This document shows, piece after piece, positions 25,089-35,289 of a stretch of 64,000 bases of DNA. This DNA comes from Lepiota brunneoincarnata (lineage: Eukaryota; Basidiomycota; Agaricomycetes; Agaricales; Agaricaceae). The DNA lies in contig JAEBUN010000013.1 in the NCBI GenBank assembly GCA_023014365.1, positions 62,001 through 126,000 of the forward strand, written 5' to 3'. The notes under the pieces were generated by a model that was not told the origin of the DNA, ran no database searches, and worked only from the letters and a program-made list of their open reading frames with translations. Both the position numbers and the translations under genes were made by a program. The number at the start of each line of letters is the position of its first letter. The stretch's first letter is position 1.

Positions 25089-26180
25089 CCCTTTGCAAAT
25101 GCAGCAGGGGTTTGTCTCTATTTGTACCTATTATATACTCCTGGTAATATTAAGACCTGTTAAAATGAAATAAACAATAAAAATAATGAGAAACAGGAAT
25201 AGTGGTAGGAACAATAACTGAGGACCTGAGTCAGCGGAGTGCTCAATATTCCTACATATTTTACTGTTCATGTTTACTTAGGGAATATATAAGTTCACAT
25301 TTTAGTCACAACTCCACTGGCTACTCCCACCTTCCAATATGCCCCACTACACAAAATGTCAAAAGCAGGCCAGAGAGCTCATGTACTCCTTACAGTATCA
25401 CAAGGTTTGAGCCAAATGGAAGGCAGCATGTGAGAAGCAGAATAGACACCTGAACCGAATCCATGGTAATTAATAGTAATTAATTGCATGGGTTCTGAAT
25501 GAATTTTTCAGTGTACAATGATCTATGGTCTTCTCATGGTGTGGGATGTAAAATCAATGCTGACACCAAGCTCTTGGCTGACATCAAAACCTGGCCCTTG
25601 ACCGACCACTCCTAACTCTCCCTATTGGCCGACTCAGTCATAATTGGTTGGACATCAGGTCCCAGCTGACTCAGCAATTTCCCTTGGAATACAGGCAAAG
25701 CTACCCTTGTTGAGCATGATTCTGTGTCATATTGCCCCCAGATTTCAGGAGTAACACTGCAAGGCACAGAAATTGGGTTTGTGCCTCATTGAGAGCCCCC
25801 ACTCTTCTTGTAGGTCTTGTAGAAACTCTAAGTCTACTCATAGCATAAGTCATAAGTGGAAAACATAAGTAAAAGAGACTGCTCACCTCAGTAGCTTGTA
25901 CTGCGAGTACTGAGTGTCCTAACGGTAAGCTAGGTAGTATATACACTACCTATGGATATCCATAAAAGGGCAAGAACATGCTTGGTGGCTATAAACAGAT
26001 CACAAGCGAGTGTCCAAAAGCAGTATGTTGGGGAAAACGGCTCAACAGGTCCAGTAGAAACTATTCACTGGCCAAGGGGTGAACTCAGATGCAGGTGGCA
26101 GTGACAACGCGGAGTAGCACTAAAGTCTAATTACTTAGATATATACCCATCACAACTTGGCTGTTAGAGCATGATTGATG
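25089..26180. other. Right flank of the TIR element, non-coding
   Basis: The sequence between the hAT right end and the right inverted arm has no counterpart in the sister unit and no recognisable coding exon. The minus frame 25701-25946 has no family features. It is probably filler of a non-autonomous element. Confidence 0.5.
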
Positions 26181-26276
26181 ATAACACTCGTTTTGATCAT
26201 GCTTAAGTAAGCTGGCGCTTGTCGCCCACCATCACTCGCGCGTGAAAACGAAGCATGGAGTTCTCGCCTACCGTAC

Positions 26277-27373
26277 TCATAGTATATCTTTTCTCGGTAA
26301 AATTGAATCTATCAATCCCACAGTCCTGGTCAAACGTCATGTTCCCTATGAATAGCACCGTTGCGACGATGGAGCAATTCTCCATTGTCACAAAGGTGCT
26401 ATTCATCATCCTTGTCACACTTTCTCTACATGAACCCATTGTCATGGGATCATCAAAGATGGGGGGGCCTTATGCAGGTTTTGCCCTTGCAAAGGGGCTC
26501 ATCAGAGGGCTTAACCGCTGCCCTAACCTGCCTTGGCTCATGTAGCAACAGAATTAGACTACCTAACTTAGGATGGCTGTGGGGGAGTATAAATCAATAT
26601 ATTAATTGATCTGCTGGACTGGCTAGCATGCCGGGGTGCTTCCGGGACCCTGTACAGGTAGGTCGAAAGGGGGGGCTAGGCCTGGGCATCCCTCCCACTC
26701 GGACCCCTCATGGCATGGTACCTGATGAGGCTGGCCCACTGCATAGTCTTTTACAGTACAGCTTTTTTGTCTGTCTGTCTGTGTAATTCCTTAGCCAGAT
26801 CCTTACTTAAGTGTCGGGCCAGCCGTCTCCGAAGATAGGGCAGCAAGCTGCGAAAGTGCGAGGTCTTGGAATCGAACCAAGAACCTCGATGGGACCAAAG
26901 GGTTTTTCACCGTATTATTCATCCTGCGGCAGACTGCCGCCATCATCCCATTACAGCACATCATCCTCTGCATCCTCAGCCACGAATGGTCGATCCAGTG
27001 GTCGCGCACAGGAACGACCCTCCAAGATCCGAATCATGTGGATCAGGTCTCTACCCTCACCTCCAACTTCCCCAGCTGTTTCCGGTTCCTGATTTACGGC
27101 GAATCATCCACAAGCTTCAAACTCGCGATTTGCAACTTCGCTTGCCCTCTTTGCGTTGGCAAAGCTAGGCCCAGGCTCCATCGGTGCGGCAGCTTGTTCG
27201 TCGAAATGTACAGGTGGACGTTAACATTGGAAGGTTGGCGCTTACACGAGATGGTGACGACGGTGGTCCATCATCGCTGGCTCTGCAGCGGGCCAAGATG
27301 GTCGCTTACCTAGAGCAAGTGGGTAATTCTCCTTATGCATTGCACGTGCAATCAAATCACGCCGTTGGATGGC
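26277..27373 (+). pseudogene. Large membrane-protein gene, copy 2, 3' part (truncated)
   Basis: Continues collinearly with 32180-33150 of copy 3, including the membrane-proximal domain and the MVAYLEQVGNSPYALHVQSN segment at 27300-27352. It contains a 420-bp insertion (26459-26878) absent from copy 3 and shares with copy 3 the extra T near 27193 that breaks the frame. Homology stops at GGCCCAAGGGAGAG near 27373, where unit 2 begins. The outer domain and final helix are missing. Confidence 0.55.
26459..26878. mobile_element. 420-bp insertion of unknown type
   Basis: The sister unit reads CATCAAAGAACCTCGAT without a break. Here the same sequence is split after CATCAAAG, with AAG repeated at the right edge (26456-26458 and 26879-26881). 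The insert begins ATGGGGGGGCC, contains a (TGTC)n run near 26770 and ends GGAATCGAACC. In reverse orientation that end gives GGTTCGATTCC, which fits a tRNA B-box consensus, but no A box is visible. It could be a truncated tRNA-derived SINE or a filler insertion. Confidence 0.6.
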
Positions 27374-27720
27374 CCAAGGGAGAGTTGGTATGTTCCTCAA
27401 TGAATTCACGTCGTACACACAGTTGACGTGATTGGTTCCCTGGGCCCACAGTTGCTGGCGATTGCACGTTATGGATACGGTGTAGCCTTTGATTCTCGTG
27501 TCAATGTGGTATCTTTCTACGTGGCTGAGGAAGTGTGTAGTGCCCATTCGGAACCCGCGGAATAGCTCCGAAAGTGAAGGTTGATGATATAATATATTGA
27601 AAGGAGGGTTTTCTCGGGCTGATACGCTTGAGACGCCTTCATTCAAGGGGTCAGAGACGGTGGTATAGAAGTCCGACAGACACTCATGAGAGCAGGGAAT
27701 AAGATGTCTATGTCCGAGAA

Positions 27721-29170
27721 CTACAGGATGCCTGAGTCCCTCAAAGCATTCTTCAATATGGTTTCTTTAACAGCAGCAAACACCAGTCGAATGTTAGTTG
27801 TGTCTGTTGCTTGCGTCAGGCTGAGAATGGGCGTGAGAAATGTCCTAGGAATGAGAGTAGAGAGGCGTACTGTGGATAGACACTGAGACGAGCACGATTT
27901 GCTTGCATAAATTTCCAGAGGATATACTTGGCTGCCTTGTTAACGTCTGTGCCACCAGTATATTCTTCGAAATATCGGGCAAGGGGAACCTGTCAAAAGC
28001 ATTACGCCAGCACAGGGTAAATCGAGTGTGGTCAAAGACATACCTTGGGAAGTTTGGTCTTGAAAACGTCAATTTTATTTAGGAAGAGGATAATAGATGT
28101 TCGGGTAAACCAGTGCGAGTTGATAACAGACTCGAACAAAACGAGTGACTCCTGCATGCGATTCTGCAGGACGATGAGTAGAACGGTTAACGCAATGGAC
28201 CAATATACTGACTCGTGACTTATATTCGAGGAGATTTTGGTCGTACTCGCTGAGGGCGGTACAGAAGATGATCGAGGCTACCGACTCAAAGCAGTGGATC
28301 CACTTTTTACGTTCGCGTCTTGGACCACCGACATCAAACATGCGTATCCTGGTGAACACGATCTGGTTCAGCAAAACAACGGGGAGATTTCCGACGATGA
28401 ACGCACGAAAGTTGACCCATGCTGAAACAGGTCTCTGTTACACCGCCAGTCTTCAGCTGAGCGCGCAAGACGTCGGCTTCCGTGGGCACGTATCCGGGAG
28501 TGCCAATTCGAAGGACGTTATTGAAGAAGCTGGGAAGGGAGTCAAGGAAACATTAAAGTGGTGTGAACGGTGAAAACGCACTATTCCGCGGAATCCATAA
28601 GGTAAAACTCGCTCATGTGGTCCTTGATGACGTTGGGAATGACGGGGTCCTTTAGAAATTGGTGGATTGCCTCGGCGATTTCTGGAGAAAAGTGGACTTC
28701 GGAGGAGCGATAGGGCTCGGGATTGTAGTCCAGGATCTTCTCCATGAGTAGTTTCTGTTCAAGGGTAAGAAAATGGAAAAATGGCCGGATACGGCGACGA
28801 AAGATACTCACCCAGTTCGCCAGTTCTTTACACTCGATGCCTGTCTTGCGCATGTAGATGACTACAGCGCGGGCAGACTCGACAACATTGCGGTAAATGA
28901 TAGACCGGTACTCGATGAGCTGTTCAGGTGTGAAGCCGCCCAGGTATATGATGTTCATCTGTTTGAGGATGGTGGTCTTTCCGGACTCCCCAGAGCCTGT
29001 TCGATGAGCAGATGAGCACCTGGTGTGGATTGAGGCCGCGGGTGGTACTTGCCGAGAAGGAGGATCTTGCATTCGCGCTTGAGGCGCTTGTTGTCTTCGT
29101 TGAGAGCGCGGCCGGTCTCTTCCGAGCGTGTTCTACTCGGGTGGTGGCCCTGGGAGATGCAGGCACCCAT
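27721..29170 (-). CDS. G-protein alpha subunit, open frame but catalytic residues lost
   Basis: Heterotrimeric G-protein alpha subunit, a GTP-binding signalling switch at the inner plasma membrane. Eight exons (29170-29053, 28996-28812, 28754-28582, 28529-28407, 28348-28213, 28163-28044, 27989-27871, 27820-27721) have exactly the lengths of the intact gene at 46423 and encode 357 residues. Present: myristoylation start MGACIS, P-loop [22 protein letters not shown] and C-terminus DSGIL. Changed: the switch I arginine is Gln ([13 protein letters not shown]) and the switch II catalytic Gln is Pro ([12 protein letters not shown]). From the family, either change would cripple GTP hydrolysis, so the product would be locked on, misfolded or decoupled. 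Intron 1 has a GC donor. Whether it is expressed is unknown. Confidence 0.9.
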
Positions 29171-30670
29171 GGTGAGTTGGAGGGGGGGGGGAGGAGACGG
29201 CAGGGACACTGAGGGGGGATGGCGGTAGTGGATGGAGACCAACCAGTGTTATGCAAGCTCTTAGATATTCATGAGTGCTCATGAATTGCTGTGCATACTG
29301 GAGCGACACGCGGCATCTGACTCTTGGCGAGAATCTTTGTGAATGTATATCGTGTGTGGTAATGATGAATAGAATGAATGTAGACGAAAATGCAGTCGAA
29401 GTATGAAATTTGATGACAAAACAGTGTGGCCCATCCCATGCTCATCGGTCTCCGCCAACTTCGCGCTAACGGTGTTGTTGATGTTGTTGATGTTGTTGAC
29501 CGTCATAGATGAGAGTGGACGCCTTGTCGCACTACACAGGAGGGGCGAGTGCCTTGTGCCGAAGAGGTCATTGAATTAAGATGCTGTACTGAGGGTAGAG
29601 GTTCCCCCGGCGACATATGGACCACACACATCCCTAGAGAACTAAAGGGTACGCTCTTCCACAGTGAAAGGTTCACGCGGGTTGCAGTTAGTCTGGCCGC
29701 TGGCAAAGGGTTTAGCGACAGCATGCGGGAGCCGGTGCCTTGGGCCGAAAATATCGAACCCAATTCCAGGGGAAGAATATAGTAATCAATCAAACGAAGG
29801 GTACCGATGTGGTCATGTTCATCTGGGCGCGCACCTTGTGAGGTTCCAGAATCAATCGGGAACTCAAAATATACCGCAAGGTTCGGGTCCAAATTCGGCT
29901 TGGTCTTATCCCCGTTTTCCGTTGTACTTTGGAACCAGGAGGACACTCGTGCCAAATGCCAGAGATGAGTCGGAAGGGTGGTATGAGAACCAGGAGAGCG
30001 ATAGAACATATACTAGCTATTATCAGTCCTCAGTATTATTTTCTAGACCGACTCTCATGAACGGGCGCTTTGCTAAGCCACGCGAGTCTAACCACCACCC
30101 CCACCCCGTACCCATTCAACAAGCTTGACCTTCGCTCATCCCACCAGATGAAACGGGGTCGGAGAGTTTACGCGATACGTTGGTCCTCACCGGCCTCAAA
30201 GAGCCAGTCATGCAGTTTCGGAGAGCTTTGTCTCCCGCGCTAGTCCTCAAGTGTCCAACCACCAACAAATAGGCCGGTCACAATTGTCCCCTCCGCCACG
30301 CCCGCTCCAGTATCTGATGCCTGGGCCACGAATGCATATACCACCAGCCAGCCTTATCGACCGTATTTTATCAACTCTCGTACAGCTACATACTCGTTAA
30401 CACGCCCCAACCCTTCTCCCGCTCTCCGCCATCGTTTCGGCTCACGAATAAGCCATGCCTCTCCCTGTCGAATAACCTCGCAGCAAACTCACTACCTTCA
30501 ACACGTCCAGAGGGCTGGGAAACCACACCGCCCGTTGGCTTCTGTTGCCACCGGGTTGGCGGCAGCGAAGCAACAGGGACAGAGGCCTGGAGCACGAACC
30601 ATAGACGAAAAAACAAAAACTCAAGAATGTGAGTCCGTGCAGCTCTTTTTAACTTTACCCTCAAAATACT
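29171..30670. other. Galpha upstream region and spacer, unit 2
   Basis: Counterpart of 17138-18656. It holds the probable promoter of the 28-kb Galpha gene (a GATGAATAGAATGAATGTAG stretch and a GTTGTTGATGTTGTTGATG run near 29475-29500) and, at its right end, probable untranslated sequence of the membrane-protein gene. The minus frame 29503-30009 is open here but not in the older copy near 9.5 kb, so it is not called. Confidence 0.5.
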
Positions 30671-33600
30671 ATGGCGTCGGCCATTGCTTCGCAGCCTCCT
30701 CTCCCCTCTGACTACGACGGTTATTCCAATCATGCTCGTTGCAATTAAAGCGTAGCCCCCACGCCTATCCAAGTGTCCGAGGAAACTGGACCCGGTCCTT
30801 CATCCGCTCCCGGATATCCCGCACCTACACTAGCATCGCCCACCTTTGCGACACGCATACTCCATCAAAGAGATCCCGTTTCCCTTTGGAGGGCGATGAT
30901 TCGACGTTCCACCATGCGGTGATTTTATCAATGATATCTACGCCTATGTTTGCTGATTCTCGTTCCATAATGCTAGACTTTCCGGTCCAGTCAGTTGGAG
31001 CTGGGCCGTGTCCTGAAGAGCCCCTGCAACAACTCGCCTTGGTGGCAAGGACCCATCGCCAAAAATCTGGAGGCTCTAACGGAGTGACCAGCCCGCCTTG
31101 GCAACACTTTGTTTATCACAATGGCTGCAAGTCTTTCTAGGTATCATGTCGGAAGCAGACCTCTGGTATGGAACGGCTTTCATCATATACAAAAGATCCT
31201 GAGCTGATACAACGGAAGGTCTAGCTAACATCGCTTGGCACTCAGCAGCCCACAGTCAAACACAACCCTCTTTCCGCTCTACAACTGTGGCGGGGGGCCA
31301 CGTTACAGGGGTGAGAGCAACACAAGTGTTATTAAGCGCCAGCGATGCGCACCGCCAACCCCCAAGGACTCAAGTTTACCATTGTACGTGCCTTTGATCT
31401 CCCTTTCATACAACATCCCAAGCATGTCTGCAACTGTTGATATCGTGACTCTGACCTCAGGAGTGTAGAAGTGTCGGACGGACAAGAACCTGTGTCGAAA
31501 ATCCTGTGTCACTAACTCAAATTGACGCTGAGAGCTTGAACAGCCGGCACAAGCGCCGATGACGCGTACTACGAATTTTCACCTTTTCACCCAATGTACG
31601 TCCCCTGCTAGGTTACAAGCCCATCAGCAATAATACTTCATACTCTAACCTCGGGAGCTAGCATATATGCTCGTATCTGGTAACTTCTCCTTGATTGACG
31701 GTCACCGGCACATATTGACGTGGCACAAAAAGGTCAGAAATATCTTTTATCCCACCTCACCCCAGGCACCTAACAGTCGCGCTTCCCAGATAGCAACTCG
31801 GATAGTTTGCGTACCCCACCCGGGGCCAGTACGGGGAAGGGAATATATCGAACGCCGTCCGAGATAACCCGACTACTGCTGCAACCTTCACGGGTGCAGC
31901 CTCGTGAACCATCCATCACTAGGTACAGGACAAGTATATCACGTCAAAACTGACTTCTAGGGGCCTTCGGGTATCGAACTCACTTAAGCGCGTTATCTGG
32001 GAAGGGGGTATGGGCGACAGCAACATGTTTGGTTCAACAATCTCAGGCTATCACTGCCCATCACCATCGTCACTGGCCACCCGGACCCAAGTCCCAACTC
32101 GAGCCTCTCTTTGTTTTACATGGTCATCGCGGCCTGCGGAGATCCACTCAGCGCCGTGGGACCTTTGTCGTGAGGAAGTCTCATAGTATATCTTTTCTCG
32201 GTAAAATTGAATCTATCAATCCCACAGTACTGGTCAAACGTCATGTTCCTATGAATAGTACCTTTGCGACGGAGCGATTCCCCATCCCCCGAAGTGGCAT
32301 GTTGATGTTTTGTGATGAATGTCTGGACGACGATATATTCAGGGAACACACCCAGTTGCCCGATTCCCCGCCTCCAAAGCACTATGTCAAGGGAAGCCAC
32401 AGACGCTGAAGGCTATGTTGGACATAGTTTTCTGGATCTGAGCCCTCTTCGCCGGGCGCAGAGTCCCTACATTACCACCCCCGGCAATAAGGAATTGCCG
32501 CCGGTCCCGATATTCAAAAAGATTTCCCAGTTTTCCGACTTCCTCATCTTCCCCCACGGTCAACTACGTCAAGCGGATATCGATCTTTGTCCTCCTGGAA
32601 CTTGGGTTCATCCTCCTTGCCGCGCTTTCTCTACATAAACCCATCGTCGTGGGACCATCAAAGAACCTCGATGGGGCCAAAGGAGGTTTCACCGTGTTAT
32701 TCATATTGTGGCAGACTGCCGCCATCATCCCATTACAACACATCATCCTCTGCATCCTCAGCCACGAATGGTCGATCCAGTGGTCGCGCACGGGAACAAC
32801 CCTCCAAGATCCGAATCATGTGGATCAGGTCTCTACCCTCACCTCCAACTTCCTCGACCGTTTCCGCTTCCTCATTCGCGGCGAATCATCCAAAAGCTTC
32901 AAACTCGCGTTTGCAACTTCGCTTGCCCTCTTTGGGTTGGCAAAGCTAGGCCCAGGCTCCATCGGTGCGGCAGCTTGTTCGTCGAAATGTACAGGTGGAC
33001 GTTAACATTGGAAGGTTGGCGCTTACACGAGATGGAGACGATGGCGGTCTGTCATCGCTGGCTCTGCAGCGGGCCGAGATGGTCGCTTACCTAGAGCAAG
33101 TGGGAAATTCTCCTTATGCATTGCACGTGCAATCAAATCACGTCGTTGGATGGCCCGAGCGAGAGTTCAGGAATGGAGGGCTCGAGGTCGTGTATCCGAG
33201 CGACGCCGTAGGGTTCAACTACACGTGTCAATGGGTGGCCCCTGGCATGAGCGGAGGAAGTAAGGTACTGAGCGCCGGAGGGAAGGAGTGGATGTTGGGA
33301 GCAGGTACCCCACAGATCCTTGGCGATGGAGGTGCGTGATGTTGTTTGCTCGTTTAAACGCAGATTTCATCTCCGCATTTAACAGGAATATCGCCCCTTC
33401 TGCCAGTCAATGATTCGCCATTATCTGCCTACCTATTCTACGGAAGCAATGATACATATGGAAGCACAAACAGCTCTCGCTACGTCCTTAATCTAGGGAA
33501 TGTTCCAGCACTTTTTAACCAATCGGGCATACGCGACCCACTACTGCTCCCAATGCAACTGAACTCTCCACTTGCCAGCGTGCTCGTCTGTGACCCCCAG

Positions 33601-34206
33601 CTTCAAATCACGGGCGGCTACGTCCACATTCGTTCAAATGGAACATTATCTGTCGGTGCCAGCGGACCTCCCGTTGTTGGAAACATCCCGCGATCAGCCG
33701 CCAACTTTCTATTCGCACACAGCCTTTCTACGACTGCCCAACTCGAAATCACAATCAATCAACGTAGCCCTGTCATCGCCAATCTTGTTTCCGCTCAAAT
33801 CTTCCTCGATCAATCAAATCTGACCGACCCAACTGCTGTGAACAAACCTCTAAAGCTGGATGACATCGGGAAAAACATCAACACCTTTCTACTCTCTGCA
33901 TCCAAGGCCTTCGCGGATGGGTATATGGGGAATAGTGGTAACACCGAGTTCGCCACGGTTCCGGTTCAAGGAACCGTGCAGGAGGAAGCGATGGGCTTGA
34001 CGGCGACAACGACTCTGCTGATCATTACGATCATTCTATCGGTAGTCGTGGTTATACTGGCGACTGTGTTGTGCACGAGCGCACCCGTATCACTCCAGCT
34101 ATTCAATCTCGAAACGGTCTCTCGGAAACTCCAGGAAACGGTCCCCGAACCACCGCGGTACGATCTCCCTAGCTCGGCAAGATCACCGCCGTCAGGTCAG
34201 GCATAG
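30671..34206 (+). pseudogene. Large membrane-protein gene, copy 3; 3' half well preserved
   Basis: Probable start MASAIASQ at 30671, with a proline/serine-rich N-terminus. The preserved part includes a helix FVLLELGFILLAALSL (about 32585), a domain from GGFTVLFILWQTAAIIPLQ to GLAKLGPGSIG (32670-32960), an outer segment from about 32965, a GT-AG intron at 33332-33385, and a last exon to 34206. That exon carries several N-x-S/T sites, a helix TTTLLIITIILSVVVVILA and a short tail with PPRYDLP. It resembles multi-pass membrane proteins of unknown function common in Agaricomycetes. An extra T near 32975, shared with copy 2, breaks the frame between two preserved exons, and the 5' half is eroded. 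Confidence 0.6.
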
Positions 34207-34404
34207 GTACTCAAAACGTGATGGACGTGCTCGGAATACATCGTAATGACCCATAGTATGCGCATGGACTACTGGGGGGGGTGGGAGCAAAGTAGCTGTA
34301 TATAGGACATTGACCATTGATGGACAGGATGGAGTATAGGTATAGTACAAGTTAATAGCCATTGCGTAGTCACCCAGTCACTAGAAATGAGATCAGGCAA
34401 AATG

Positions 34405-34866
34405 TCAAGATAGTACAAAAGACACAAGACACACCAAGCGCTTAGAAGTTGACCCCCTGTTAAGGTCTCTATGCATAACCCTGACCTCCCAAGACGAGTA
34501 TGGCCCCAAGTCGTCCCTCATTCTCCTCGCCAACTCGTTAACAAAAGTCACGCTTCGGTGCCTACCAAGTTGGCAGCCAACCCCAACCGTGACCCGAGTC
34601 GTGGCAGCGCCTTTATCAACAGCATTTAAAGAAGTTAGAACCTGCCTCCGAGCGTCATGGACCCTCGCCTGGAAGATTCTGTTTGATAACAACCATTCTC
34701 GGAGCAGAGTCGGATTTCCAGTGGACTTTTGCTGGCGGCGTAACTCTCGAGGAGGATTGGGGATGTGGCGAACGTCGAATAATAGTAATGGAGGTGGCTC
34801 GAGGGGTCCGTATTGGTGTCCGTAGGACCAGATGCTGAGAATGTGGGGCTGGCTGTTAAGCGCCAT
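34405..34866 (-). CDS. RapZ C-terminal-like domain protein
   Basis: Single-exon frame of 153 residues starting MALNSQPHIL. It contains LFDVRHIPNPPR near residue 28, a TGNPTLLREWLLS region and the motif VGVGCQLGRHRSVTFVNELA followed by VRVMHRDLN. These match the C-terminal domain of bacterial RapZ/YvcJ (DVRFLPNP, GCTGGRHRSV, VRHRDL). The N-terminal P-loop kinase-like domain of RapZ is absent, as in stand-alone fungal versions. In bacteria this domain binds RNA or a metabolite; the fungal role is unknown. The gene is convergent with the membrane-protein gene ending at 34206. The GRHRS signature makes the domain call solid, but the function is not inferable. Confidence 0.75.
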   Translation of the reverse strand: MALNSQPHILSIWSYGHQYGPLEPPPLLLFDVRHIPNPPRELRRQQKSTGNPTLLREWLLSNRIFQARVHDARRQVLTSLNAVDKGAATTRVTVGVGCQLGRHRSVTFVNELARRMRDDLGPYSSWEVRVMHRDLNRGSTSKRLVCLVSFVLS

Positions 34867-35289
34867 ATCGTTCGATGGACGTTAACTGGTGGGGTCCGGA
34901 CCGGACCGTATATGTCCGATGGGCACGACCCTGAGCTAATTAATCATCGGATCGCACGCTGGCGGCAAGCTTTATCATCACCGGACCTCAACAACATGCA
35001 TTTGCTGTTCAGCTCGCCAAAGGCTCACGCTGACTCGTCGGAAGCGCTTCCCTTCTACATCTCTGTCTGGACCGTTCTGGTGTTGTACTTGCCCATGGAA
35101 GTGGATTTTTGTTTGTAATATTTGGAGAAGATGCTGTAGTAGGTTCTCAGCAACTGTTATATCTCGTTAGTGTCGAAACAGCCTTCACCGGCACTTGCAC
35201 AGGGTCATCATTTTAGGGATTCACATCCCCAGCTCCGACAATGGTGATATTCTTGGGTTCATTCTTCGTTGTTCCCAAGCCGTTCTTGC

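Larger units (their letters stand above)
19928..26276. mobile_element. Terminal-inverted-repeat element hosting a hAT insertion
   Basis: The ends are GTACGGTAGGCGAGAACTCC and its reverse complement. The inverted arms extend about 95 bp at roughly 85-90% identity by eye, with some indels (19928-20020 and 26180-26276). The flanks repeat TCATA (19923-19927 and 26277-26281). The sister locus at 32180 has the uninterrupted sequence TCTCATAGTATATC, which is an empty site. Outside the nested hAT, only about 190 bp on the left and 1190 bp on the right belong to this element, and no transposase is visible there, so it was probably non-autonomous. The target duplication could also be read as the 8-bp TCATAGTA. 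The superfamily is undetermined. Confidence 0.82.
15235..33150. repeat. Two tandem copies of a Galpha plus membrane-protein unit
   Basis: Unit 1 runs from about 15235 to 19927 and continues at 26277-27373 after a transposon nest. Unit 2 runs from about 27374 to 33150. Corresponding points are about 12.2 kb apart, for example the Galpha stops at 15686 and 27721 and the Galpha starts at 17137 and 29170. The units carry a minus-strand Galpha gene, a shared spacer and a plus-strand membrane-protein gene. Nucleotide identity is high throughout by eye. A more distant third copy of the spacer and membrane-protein part is at 9060-12560. Confidence 0.88.

Noticed and set aside
19928..26276. Tc1/mariner assignment for the outer TIR element (TA duplication)
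   Set aside because: The empty site at 32180 shows that more than TA was duplicated. The 5-bp TCATA or 8-bp reading fits better.
26868..26878. tRNA-like B box GGTTCGATTCC (minus strand)
   Set aside because: No cloverleaf or A box is present, so it is not a tRNA gene. It is kept only as a hint about the insertion.
29503..30009. 168-codon minus frame also present near 17.5 kb
   Set aside because: The two copies are recent duplicates, so shared openness is uninformative. The older copy near 9.5 kb does not keep the frame.
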